Assembly (NCBI RefSeq): GCF_000346465.2
Contig: NC_034013.1
Span: forward strand, 5,725,598-5,789,597
Direction of reading: 5' to 3'
DNA from: Prunus persica
Taxonomy: Eukaryota > Streptophyta > Magnoliopsida > Rosales > Rosaceae
Length of the DNA: 64,000 nucleotides
Positions 1 through 10,836 of this stretch are shown in pieces (position 1 is the stretch's first letter; the number at the start of each line of letters is the position of its first letter). A program made the translations under genes and the position numbers. Under the pieces are notes generated by a model. That model was not told the origin of the DNA. It saw only the letters and a program-made list of their open reading frames with translations, and did no database searches.

Positions 1-79
1 GTGTAGGCATGCTTCTTTCCATTATTGCTTATTCTCGATTTCAGGTGTGCTTTATGCAAATGTTATCTTTTCAACTTAG

Positions 80-2088
80 GTGTTACTGGGGTTATTGTTT
101 TGAGAGTCTTGCCACTGAAGATCCAGGGAGAGGTGACGGAGGGATACATCATGTTGATGCCAATGTTGAATTTTGTTCTGTGATCAAAACAAAATTAGGG
201 GCCCATCGTATTCTAATGGGTGCTGAAATGGATTGTTGTGATTCAACTGATGATGGGAGGAGGTTTTATGTGGAGCTAAAGACAAGTCGCGAGGTTGACT
301 TGCTTCCCCCTCCCATGCAATTCTTTTTGTTCTCCAAATCTTATTCTTACCTTCCTGCCTGTAAATTCGCCTTTTACTTTTGCAGTTGGATTATCATACA
401 GAGGAAAGATTTGAGAGAGAGAAGCTCCTCAAGTTTTGGGTACATTTAACTAACTATGAGAAATTAATATTTATGTTTCTCTCCCATTGGTGCATTCTTT
501 ACTGTACTGTTTTCCTACGTAGAAATACACGAGTCTTCATGAGCTTGTATTAGAGATTGACATGAAAAGTCGCATTATTTGTTTGTGCTCGGGCTTTGCC
601 TAATTTTCTCAGGGAATTGGGTTTTGTCATCGTCTTGGGTCCTTTCCCTATTTATATTTTAAAGATTCTGTTATTCGTAAAAAGAGTTAACTCTTCTATT
701 ATATTTGCTGCAGTCTCAGTCATTCTTAGCAGGTGTAAATTCTGTTAATTGTAAAAGAGTTAACTTTCTATTTTATTTGCTGCAGATACAATCATTCTTA
801 GCGGGTGTTCCCTATATTGTCATTGGATTTAGGTAACCCCAATTGCTACTTCAGCCTTTTACTTTCTTGCTGCTTAGACAAATACATGTACAATTGCTAC
901 TTAAGATGGATTAGATAGCAATATATATTAAAGGCTGCAAAAGAATGGTAGTTCTTATAATTGACATAAATACAAGCTTTGAATTCGTAGAAAACTGAGC
1001 AATAATCACGCATGCATTGTATATTCCGCGTGCAGTTTCTTGCACTGGAGAGTTTCTGTGGAAATTCTTTTATTTTCTGCTCTACAAATTTAGATCTGTT
1101 TAAATTTCTTTTTTGTTTTTCTTTTTTGTTTTGCTTTTCTCATGCAGGGATGATGCCGGTCGACTTGTCCGCACAGAGAGACTAAGAACCAAAGATATAA
1201 CGCAAAGAGTGAAAATGAAGAACTACTGGCAGGTGAGTTTTGTTTTCTGCGATATATATGATCGCCAGGCACCTTCGTACCTGTCACACTTAAATAAACA
1301 TTTGATTTAGATAATCTGACTCACATCATAGTCCAATTAGTAAGGAGATATGCACATGTGAACCTGAGCAAAAGCTGTCTCAAGTTGTACATGACGAACA
1401 CCGCTGTGGTCATCTTAGGATTTGCAGATTATTGCTTGCGGCTGTGGTCAATAAATGCTCTCTTTTCACTTGTAATGAAACTAGTTGGCATTTCTAATGA
1501 ATGTGGATGGCAGGGAGGAGTTTGCTTGGCATTTGCTGATGAGGTATTATGCTGGCTGTACGGGACAGTTAAAGAGAGTGAGTTTTTAATATTTGTTATC
1601 CTTTTTCCTTTCAGCTCCATTGGTTGCCCAATCAACAGGAGAAAAAAAGTATAAAGATAGCATCATCTTATATTGGAACCTTTTTTGTCTTCTAAGAAAG
1701 AGTGGATATGAAGATCCGAGAGAGGATGAAGAAACACATGTTTTTTAAAGCAATTTTAACTAGTTAAATCTGTTCTTCCTCTTCTGTATCTCTTATCTCT
1801 CTCCTCTTCCTCCCTTCTAGTTAAAAAAGAAAACACTAAATTTTGAGAATTTTCTTTCAACTTTTACCATACCTGAAGCAGTTGGGAGTTTAGATTTATG
1901 TTTAATGTAGCAATGCTTCCTCTGCAATCAGATGGAGCATTTGTTAAAATAATGACTGTGCTAATTTTGCATGTTTTGCTTCAGATGAAGATTACATATT
2001 GCAGTTTGCTCCTCCTTTCAACCGTTTGGAGCTTTTACAGGCCCAATCTTGCCCTGAGGAAATCACTAACCATGTTCAGCAATTGTAG
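80..2088 (+). CDS. DXO1: DXO1-like decapping/deNADding 5'-3' exonuclease, 3' part (5' end outside window)
   Basis: C-terminal half of a DXO/Rai1 family protein, which removes incomplete or non-canonical (including NAD) caps and degrades the RNA 5'-3'. Exons by frame and GT-AG sites: about 80-293, 386-439, 786-832, 1148-1232, 1514-1577, 1985-2088 (stop TAG 2086-2088); phases agree at every junction. The first exon holds YWGYCFE, then GAEMDC and YVELKTSRE, which match the family's acidic metal-binding motif and the ExK motif. The next exons give [13 protein letters not shown] and the C-terminal LQFAPPF. The upstream exons with the N-terminal extension and earlier catalytic residues lie before base 1. 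The first acceptor could also be at 44. A duplicated acceptor lies in the intron before 786. No premature stop was seen. Confidence 0.9.
664..808 (+). repeat. ~73-bp tandem duplication of a splice acceptor and exon start in DXO1
   Basis: Two imperfect copies stand head to tail, about 664-736 and 738-808. Each runs from a 'ttctgtta.t.gtaaaa.gagttaact' tract through a pyrimidine stretch and TTTGCTGCAG into the first codons of the exon (SFLAGV). The downstream copy (acceptor at 785) is the one that joins in frame to the rest of the gene. The upstream acceptor (713) lies exactly 72 bases earlier and the intervening 24 codons are open. Confidence 0.85.
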
Positions 2089-2562
2089 ACATCCGGTGAC
2101 GCCTGCTATCTGACGAATAGAGAGAAGTAGGGATGGGTTTATATTATTCATTACGCATTTTCGTTGTCGTTCTTGCTTCAAATTAATTGTAGCTTTGAGG
2201 CAAAGAACTTACTGTTATCTTATGATCAGCTACCCCACAACGGCTGTGTGAAAATTGAATACCCATTTTTTTCTTTTTCATAGTAGTCAGATCATTGTAA
2301 TGTGGCCGAGGTCACCAGTTGAGAAATTATATTTAACTTCTGTTTTTTGTTCCTCCACCCTTTTTCTTTTTTTTGGTGTAATGGCATCTGAATATGTTAC
2401 CACTACTTACAGATTTTTCATGACATTAAATAAAAGATGACACAAAAGAAAATAAAATAGGATAAATTCATTCGATTAGGAAATATGTTTGTGTAGTTTA
2501 AACCTAAAATCGGATTTACCAACAGAATATTTTTTTTCTTGTTGTGAAGTGTAAACTACGAA
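2089..2562. other. DXO1 3' flank
   Basis: AT-rich sequence after the DXO1 stop with possible polyadenylation signals (AATAAA-like tract near 2425-2450). I see no further coding sequence. Confidence 0.5.
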
Positions 2563-2571
2563 CTTCCTCTA

Positions 2572-3158
2572 GAGAAATGCTAGCAATCTTCTCTCTAACC
2601 TTCTCTTTTGGACCTTCTTTCTTTTTCTTATGACAAGTGTCATTTTTCTTACACTTAAAACAATGTCATTAATGCATCACACAAGTTAGTTTTTGTTTTC
2701 CAAGTTTACCCTTTTAAAATGTATTGGCTTTTATATTTCCTTCAATTTATTCAAATTTTGTTACAACTTCTTTAGTACATTATTAAAAATTAAATAAGAA
2801 AAACGTCATTTTTTAGAATTTTTTTTTTTTAAAAAAAACATTTGTTACATGACATTGTTATCATTTTTATTTTGTTTTAAATAAAACACACGTTCTCTTT
2901 GGGAAAAAAAAAATTTAAAAACTTGAGTTTTTATTTTCTTATTTAATTTTTTAACAAGGTGATAAGAAGGTTGTAAAAAAATTAGCTTGTTATTAAAATA
3001 AATTAATACATTTAAAAAGGGTAAATTTGGAAAACAAAAATTAGTTTGTGTGATGCATTAATGACATTGTTTTAAGTGTAAGGAAAGTGACACTTGTCAT
3101 GAGAAGAAGAGAGAAGGTCCAAAGGAGAAGGTTAGAGAGAAGGTTGCTAGCACTCCCC
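2572..3158. mobile_element. Mutator-type MITE with long terminal inverted repeats
   Basis: A 587-bp non-coding element whose ends are inverted copies of each other for well over 100 bp (left 2572 onwards, right up to 3158), including GCTAGCAA, CTTCTCTCTAACC and ACACTTAAAACAATGTCATT. It is flanked by a 9-bp near-perfect direct repeat, CTTCCTCTA at 2563-2571 and CTTCCCCTA at 3159-3167. A 9-bp target duplication with long inverted ends is the usual signature of Mutator-like elements. It carries no protein. Confidence 0.88.
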
Positions 3159-3329
3159 CTTCCCCTAAATCGGATTTACAATTAAAAGGTAGAGTTAAGC
3201 CTAAAGTTACCATATTTAAAGCAAAACTCAATTTTTTTTTTTGGTGAATTGCAAACTACTGAGTCTTGGCCGCAGTAATATAATTACTTTGTGGTGGGTG
3301 CATTTTAACTTTGTCGCTTATGTTCTAAT

Positions 3330-3540
3330 CAGAAAGAAAGAAAGAAATATGATTTGTTGAGTAATTTCTCACCAGCTCCACTCAAGCGATCTCCACAACC
3401 ACCGCTGCCACCACAACCACGGCTGAAGCTGAAGCTATCGATACCACGGTTGAAGATATCGTGACCTCCGCTGCCGCCACTGAAGAGATGGCCAAGGTCT
3501 TTCACCGGTGCAGCCACCACAACCATGTTCTCAGAGCTTA
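3330..3540 (+). pseudogene. Broken copy of the adjacent small proline-rich peptide gene
   Basis: The + strand reads SPAPLKRSPQPPLPP and, after a frame change, QPPQPCS. This resembles the C-terminal part of the intact ORF at 4038-4322 (PPPAPKRH, PLPPPQ, TPPQPCS) and both end in a similar CCATGTTCT-CAG/TAG sequence. The copy has no signal peptide, at least one in-frame stop (TGA near 3461) and a frameshift. I read it as a degenerate tandem duplicate about 0.8 kb upstream of the intact gene; the similarity is short and proline-rich, so some could be compositional. Confidence 0.55.
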
Positions 3541-3980
3541 GTTTTGCATGATTTTTTATCGAAGTTTTTATTTATGTATAAAGACACATTTGTCTACAAA
3601 ATGTAAGGCTCTTTACATCCATCTACAAAATATACTTATTTATGCTGATTAAAATAAATTTATTGGTATTGTTGAGTTTTGTTTCAATCATATTATTTTA
3701 TTTAGTTTATCGTATCATTTTAACCCGATTTGCAAATGCTGAAAAATTCTAAACATCCGGTCAAAATGAAAAAGTTTACATGATCATAAAGGATAACAAG
3801 TGCAATTATCATGTTCACAATCTCCAAGAAGTGCCTCTTCATTTTTGATACAATATTTCTTTAGGAGTTTTGTGCACTCCACTAGACAGGAGTGGTATTT
3901 TTGTTATTATATATTATTTTTTGAAAGATTCAATCGATAAGAAAAACTTGTTTATCCCAACAAAATCATTAATGGCTAGC

Positions 3981-3987
3981 TATAAAA
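3981..3987 (+). promoter_or_regulatory. Candidate TATA box
   Basis: TATAAAA lies 57 bases before the ATG at 4038, a usual plant TATA-to-start distance with a short leader. This is why I place the start at 4038 rather than at the upstream in-frame ATGs (3972, 4007). Confidence 0.5.
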
Positions 3988-4037
3988 ACAGCAGTATGTT
4001 GCGGCTCTCCCAACTGAAAAAGCGAACCTACACAAAA

Positions 4038-4322
4038 ATGCATGCCAATCCGACTTTGCTAATTTTTTTGTTGATTTATGGACTACTACTACTGTCACAG
4101 TCGAGTTACATGGTTAAGGCCACTGATGGTTTCTCCGGCCTTTCCACGAATGAATTAAAACTAGTGTCAAGATTCCGCGGGAGATTCCCACCCCCGGCAC
4201 CAAAACGTCATGTTCCACTTCATTTCTTACCACGACCGAAGCGGTTTCCATCGCCGCTGCCCCTGCCACCACCACAGGAGCGGTTGCGGTCCACAGCAAC
4301 GCCACCACAGCCATGTTCTTAG
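4038..4322 (+). CDS. Small secreted proline-rich peptide precursor, unknown function
   Basis: A 94-residue ORF. Residues 1-28 form a typical secretion signal: a short polar start, a hydrophobic core (LLIFLLIYGLLLL) and a likely cleavage after VKA. The rest is basic and proline-rich with PPPAPKRH near the middle and TPPQPCS at the end. The layout (signal peptide, short variable region, short conserved P/K/R-rich tail) is that of a secreted plant peptide hormone precursor. PPPAPKRH recalls the IDA/IDL core (PPSAPSKRH) but lacks its serines, so membership is speculation. The open frame extends upstream to 3870, but the TATA box at 3981 favours the ATG at 4038. A broken relative lies at 3330-3540. 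Confidence 0.6.
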   Translation: MHANPTLLIFLLIYGLLLLSQSSYMVKATDGFSGLSTNELKLVSRFRGRFPPPAPKRHVPLHFLPRPKRFPSPLPLPPPQERLRSTATPPQPCS

Positions 4323-4726
4323 GCTGATTAGGTAGTCATATTGTTAGTATCCATCTTTCGCTGTTCATCTTGATGGTGTTTTCATTAAGCTATGCTTTTT
4401 TCTTTTGCATACATCCATATATTTCAACAAGTATTTGATATTTGATATTGTTTTTACCTGAATTTGATATTGTATTCTTTTAATTAATATAAATTAAATT
4501 AAATAACACATTTCTCTTCATGACATTTTTCATAATTAATAATACATCCACCCGCTAACAAAGATAAATGACTTGTGAATGTATCTGATAAAGAAACTAT
4601 GAGATCAGTGCTTGCAAAGAGAGAATGTCTGTAAATTGCTGACAACATAAGAACCTTCATTCAAATTCAAAGTTTTCTTATTCAACTTCCCAACAAATCC
4701 TGGTTGTTCAGGAAGAATTTTAGTTG
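4323..4726. other. Intergenic, AT-rich
   Basis: Between the peptide gene (+) and the 3' end of ABA4 (-). It should hold both 3' untranslated regions. I see no gene. Confidence 0.5.
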
Positions 4727-7700
4727 TCAATGCATATTACGTGTGCTGGAACTTCCAGCACTTTTAGTCAGTGCTTTGGTAATGACATGAGTAACAATTC
4801 CAATAGGGCAGAAAAAGAGGCAAAGAGAAACTGAATGCCGGGTCTCAATTTCGTTTTCCTGTCCATCGTGAAAAACCTGCCTGGATGAATGAGCAATGAG
4901 TGTTAGAACTGAGAAAGTCACGGACACACGAGAGGGAGAGAGGGAGAGGGAGCTACCTTGCAGCAAAGAGATCAACAGCCAACAAGTGAATCCAAGCAGA
5001 AGCTAATGTCATCTCGTTGGAAAACATCCTTACCATACCAGGCAGCTGCACATAGTACATAGGCAGAAAAGAAATTTTTTTATAAGAAATTTTCAAAGCC
5101 CATCAGAAAAGATTACCAAAAGTATACATGCTAATACACACCTCAGGAAGCCAGTATTTACTTGCGAAAATCAACTGAAGTGTTTCAGGAGTCCAAGAGA
5201 GGTATAGTAGATAAGCATAGAGAATGCCAAGGACAATATACGGTATACTACTTTCCATAGAAATTTTCGTCTGCATTTTACATGAGTTGAAATAATTGGG
5301 TGCATCAGTCTGAGTTCAGAAAATAGTCAAGAATAAACAAATGGATTTTCAAATGACAGTTACAAGGAGAATAAGGAAAATGTAATTTTGTGAGATAAAT
5401 TGTAAAAGTCATAAAGACCCAATTTGAGACGAATTATGCCATCCATACATTGACAACCTGAATTAACTAATACGGAAACCAAGAACCAGAAAACAAGGAA
5501 TTTAGGGAAGGAAGTGTAGCAATTTGGAAAAAAGAAAGCATATGCATATAGCCAAATGCACTCATATAACAGCTTTCAATAGTTTACACCAATCTAAAAC
5601 AATTAATCTACACAGGATGAACTAAAATTGCTACATTGAATGAGAATCACAGGACTGAAATAAATACAGAAACATACTAGTTCAGCTTTAGGTGCCAGAA
5701 CCATGAGGGTGTAAAATGGGAGAACTGCAGTTGTTCCCAAAGTAAAAGCAGTGCTAGCAATTTGAGAAGTTGAGAACCCTGAAAAAAAAAAAACATGAAC
5801 TGTATTTTATCAGTAAGATTTGAAACTAAGTCTCCCTCTGGCCCTCCCATCTCTATTCTCACTCACACTAACATGAGGAACTTAACATCAAACGTATGGA
5901 TCATAGAAACATTTAATGGCTAAAAATTATTCCAGGCTAGACAAAATAAGAAGATTTTTAACTTCAGAAGCTATCAACCTTATATGCATCATACGACGAG
6001 GCTACTAGGGATCTATTTCAAGGGATTCAAGTTCATCAGTAATTACAGGAATTGCCAAAAGACAAACCAATAAACTTAAAAGGTAGGGGGAAATGTTGAT
6101 GCCGGATGTACCAAAATATCAACATCACAACACTAGAAAAAAGGTATTGGAAGAGCCTTGCAGAACTTGATATTGCAGCATCATTTGCAACATGGAACAA
6201 CAAGAACAAGTCATAAGGACATTTACAAGAACAGTTATCTAGCTTGGGGTGCTAATGTTTGTGTGACTTTGATACTATCAATATGGCGAGCACGACATTC
6301 ACAGTAATTAATGGCAAGTAATCAAATAATCAAGCAACAGCTCAATTCTCAACCCAAACCTGGTGGTCTCTAATTTCATGAACTCCTTCAGCCTAAAATG
6401 CAGTAACTGTTCCAAAAAGTGAGACCCCAGGACTATAAAGCTTGCAACAATGGGCAGTAAAGCATTTAAACATTGTAAAAGTTCAGTTAAGGACTAAAAA
6501 GTGACATGTAGACACCATAGGATCCCCTTTTTTACGCCCCCACGTCCCTAATAGTTGGTGGCAGTTACATGAAGGACAGAAATTAGAGAAGGAACTTCAA
6601 ACATTTAGAAGAACTCAGCCAACCATTACACAGGGTGAAATACTGGATTACTATAATGGATGCTATATTGATAGGATATGCATTTGTAAGATTTTATTTT
6701 TGTCTTTTTTATTACAATGGCTTTGGAACAATGAAGGTGTTAAGCTAAAACAACCTTTACTTATGTTTACACCTCTGAAAGGATAACACCTCAAGAGTCG
6801 GGTAGAAATTGGATCTAAAAACTATGTCAAAACTTTCATTCATGTATGCAAAATCCATAAAGCCTTCAACGAGGCTATCACATTATACTATAGTTCATAG
6901 TCAAAATTAACAATATTGGTGGCAATACACAGACACTAGATTCGTTTAAGAACTATACAACTAGATGTTACAAGAACATTGTTTAAAAGGCAAACTGTTT
7001 TGTAATGTTGCTGCAATTGTCAGTCAATTTGAAATTCATACATATGAACTCATAAATATATTTTTCCTCACAAAACTGACCAAAGTTGTCAAAGCTAGTT
7101 GTAACTTTCTCTGTTTATATAACACTTGCACATTGTTTTGCACATTGTTTTGCACATATGTTGGTACTTGAATTTCAGTTCTACCAAAACATGCTAGGGA
7201 TTTTTCCATTTCCACAGTTTTCTTGCACTTAAGTATTTTATGCATGGGATACATATGTGCTTTGGTCTTCATACAGACTTTGCCCTCACATACCTCTGCG
7301 AAGGCCTGTTACTACCAATGTATAATTAACTCAGCCATGCAACATTACAAATGATAATAATAAATGACTAAAAGGAATTAAAGTGGGAGAAGGGATCACA
7401 TGATGCATATACTCCTGAGCTTTTTCGAAGTGGAATGGATCTCTCAAGTTCTGGTCTCACAGTAACTCTTGAACCTCCCACAAAACTCCAGTGCTTGTGT
7501 AAGTGAGCTCCCACTGTCACAAGCTGTTGACCAACAAGTTCTGTGCTATTACTTCCGAGTGAAAAAGTGAACCTTTGTTTCCTTCCATCACTACTCCAAG
7601 GCCTGACAATCTTCTTGCCGCAGTCAATCTATCAGAAACGGAACTTAAATAGTAAGAGAAGCCCACCACTGACAAAATTATGCTCAGTGGCTAAACATGA

Positions 7701-8360
7701 GATTGTTTATGAAAATAGTCGCAAGTTATCCTGTACTTCAAACTCATTACACAGTTAAACAGTAAAATTAATTGATCAATAATGTTTCAATAATACAGAT
7801 AGAAGTATGACAGCAAAAGCAAAATAAAAAATTACATGAGCAACCCATCGAATTGCAGCAGAAGGTTTTCATGACCCCTCTGAGATCTAAACTAGCATAA
7901 GTGATATTAAATGAACCAATTATCACTAACTTTTTCAAGTCAAATTAGTTGTTTTTATTTCTAAATAAGTTTCCAGGTTGAAAAATTAAAGAGCCAACAA
8001 AGAGTAAGAATCCCGGTTGACCCAATCTGTAAATTATTGGAACCACGCTGGGAAAACATACCACCTCTTTGACTGGAAAGAAAGTTTAGCACAAATAGAT
8101 CAAAATGCTAACTCTGAACTTGTATCTTGGATTGGATGGCCTACAGATAACGAATTTCAAACTATGCCAGATACCCATTTCAAGTGGATCAGACATTCAT
8201 CCAAACCTACCATCAAACTACAATTTTGAAAGAAAAAGATCACTGAAAGAAAAAAAGAAGTAAAACCCAATTAATTGGAGGTAAGAGAAAATGCAGCTTG
8301 AAGGAAAAACCATACCTTGGGTGAGAGTGGAGATTGGCAAAGGCAAGAAGAGAAGGCCAT
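4727..8360 (-). CDS. ABA4: ABA4-type neoxanthin synthesis protein (DUF4281), chloroplast membrane
   Basis: Complete gene of six exons on the minus strand: 8316-8360, 7400-7628, 5678-5778, 5142-5270, 4957-5045, 4727-4880, totalling 747 nt (248 aa plus stop) with every phase consistent. ABA4 is needed for violaxanthin-to-neoxanthin conversion in plastid membranes, upstream of ABA. The start [11 protein letters not shown] and the following basic, Ser-rich ~90 residues look like a chloroplast transit peptide, ending with HWSFVGGSR and SSGVYASW. Then come the conserved membrane segments: [54 protein letters not shown] and [14 protein letters not shown]. The codon for W92 is split across intron 2. 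Introns 1 (0.69 kb) and 2 (1.6 kb) are long. An alternative upstream ATG at about 8413 is in another frame. Confidence 0.93.
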
Positions 8361-9793
8361 GTTTGTTGCGAGACCAGAAAACCCAGGAAGACAGCAATAA
8401 TGGCTGCTTCATTCGCTTATTAAATCCTGCACTCAAATCAGGAAAAGAAGAAAAAGAAAAAAGAAAGGAAAAACAATAAGAAGAAAGAAGTGAGGTTCAA
8501 TAATAGAATAAAGTCTGGTTGGCTTCCACTGAGAGAAACACGGTGCAGACACGCAGCTCGGAGAGAGAGAGAGAAAGAGAGAAGCTAAAAAAGGAGAGGA
8601 GGGTAGGAGAGCACTTCAGTCTGTCTGTGGTGAGTGTGTGTCATATCAAAACATTTTTTTTTTCAATTCATCATAAACAACTTCTATTTTGGTTTGTTTC
8701 CTAGAGTTGCTAAACACACCCAACAATTTCATCACTACACTCGAACTCAACTTTTTTTTGTTTTTTTCTCTCTCAATTTTCCCCTCAAAGGAGTTTGTAG
8801 TTCAAGTGTTTATGGAGCAATGACTCCTTTATCTGAGGTCTTGTAATTGGTAGAAGAGTAACCCCTCAATTTGAGTTTCTGTATTCGAATTCCATTTATG
8901 AACCCAAAAAAAAAAAAAAACTATCAACTTCCCCATTTCATAAAAGGAACAATAAAGAAACCAGCCATGCCCATGCTAAGGAGGGATAGATGGCTAAACC
9001 TGGCAACTTCTTTAGACTGAAACTCTGTTGAAATGCAAAGCACATCAACACCAAGAACAATGTGGAATTAATCGACTAAGGGTATCTTGGCAACCCCTTT
9101 CAATGGTGAAAATGAAAGTGGATTTGTTAAAAATAAAATTCAGTATTGAATTTTTCTTTCACCACATTTTAAAAGCATTTTATAAGAAAAACTCAACACT
9201 AAACCTGAAAGCACTCGAATTTTTTTCGAAAAATATGTTACTAGAACATCTTTTGATTAACCAAGATTGGTAAATTCATTATTTGACAATGGATCTCAAC
9301 GCTTAAATTTGCAGCTCCAATATTTCAACCTTCAATGCATATATTTCTGAGTGTTTCCCATTTATATAATAGTTTTGCCATGGTCATTGCTCTTTATGCA
9401 ATAATAATTCAATCCCTGTTGAAAGGAGGACAGCGGGGAAAGTTCTCTACCCTGGGAAAAACCTTAGAATCCGTCTTTTTTGGACTGAAAGGGGCGAGTA
9501 GAAAGGGGGCGAAAATTAAACCTTCTTGCATAGGTTCAGCCATCAAAGTCATCATGCAAAGTCTTAGACAATAAAACATCAAGTCCTTGCAGAAAGATCA
9601 TGAACAAATTTTGGTATATGTTTGGAACCAACCTTGCATTGAGGGTTCCATTCCATGGTTACTAAATAAGTTAAAAACATAATATGATTCTTTGTTTTCT
9701 CCGAGGAAAAATCCTACCAAGTTAAACTATATTACAAACTGGTGAACTACAATGCTAGTGATATTAGAGAACTAAGCATTCATAGTTGCCTTC
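8361..9793. other. ABA4 upstream region and intergenic
   Basis: Adjacent to the ABA4 start there is a purine-rich stretch (GA repeat near 8560-8582 on the + strand, a CT-rich leader for the minus-strand gene) typical of plant 5' leaders. The remainder to 9793 is AT-rich with short open frames lacking recognisable domains, and includes the 3' untranslated region of the H15/AT-hook gene. Confidence 0.5.
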
Positions 9794-10804
9794 TTAGGTT
9801 TCTTCAGTCACTTTTCGAGGCCTTCCCCTCCCTCGCTTTTGTTGCTGTGGTTGGTTCTTTAAGGTCAATTTGATCCTTGCTAAAGTAATTTTTGCTGTCA
9901 ACTTACGGGGCCTCCCTTGTTTTCGTTTCTCCGGTTGTTCCTTCTGCTTCTGGCATTTAGCAGGCAGTGATGCATAGCTGGTTGCAGCTGTAGACAGTTT
10001 TGCTTTAGGAGGCCTCCCTCTCCCTCGCTTCTGTGGCTGCTGGTCAGCTGATGGGGACAAAACCTCCATAATTGGTTCTCCATTTTCTTTTGGTCTAGGA
10101 GGCTTCTTATGCTTTTGATGTTTCAGGTGCTGCAATTCATCATGGTGCATCTTTTCTTGGGGTTCCTCACACGGGTTCTGTGAGGGTGATGATTCTGTCA
10201 TGGACACACTAGGATCAGATTGTGAAACACCTTGGCTGTGGGATTGTAATTTCAGATGACGCTGCAGCTCTTTTATTGTTTGGGACAATTCAGCATGTCG
10301 ATGTCGGTTCTTCAGTTGAGATGAATCATCCACTCTCGGCTGTTGCATTTGAGATCTTCCACTGTTTGAAAGCAATGGATACTGCTCATCCAGAGATTGT
10401 GAAGGTGACAGAACTGCCTTAGATTCAGGCAGCTTTTTGTCTCGAGGTCGAAGTTGCCTCTGCTGCTGTGTGGGGCCTGTTTTCGCTGCTGATGTCTTTA
10501 GCTCCTGAGGCTTTTCAGCTTCTTGAAGGTTTGATATCAGGGTATCCAGCCTTGTGGGTGGTGATTCCACCATCGATGTAGTGATCGACTCTTCAGATTT
10601 GGACTGCCTTTGGCGCCGCGGACGCAATTGCCTCTGCTGTGCTGGCTCCTGTGTTTTTTTCTGTGCTTGAAATGACAGCTTAACTGCAAAATGATCAAGC
10701 TTCATACCCATATCCTGTATTTCTTCTCTGGGCTGCTTCTCGTTCTCAAGTTCCTAGGTAATACAAGAAATTGGAGTTACATTAACATCTATTGGTCAAC
10801 ACGC

Positions 10805-10836
<32 letters not shown>

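Noticed and set aside
9335..9574. 79-codon plus-strand frame near the H15/AT-hook gene 3' end
   Set aside because: No domain, no codon pattern of a real gene, and it lies in the presumed 3' untranslated region of the minus-strand gene.
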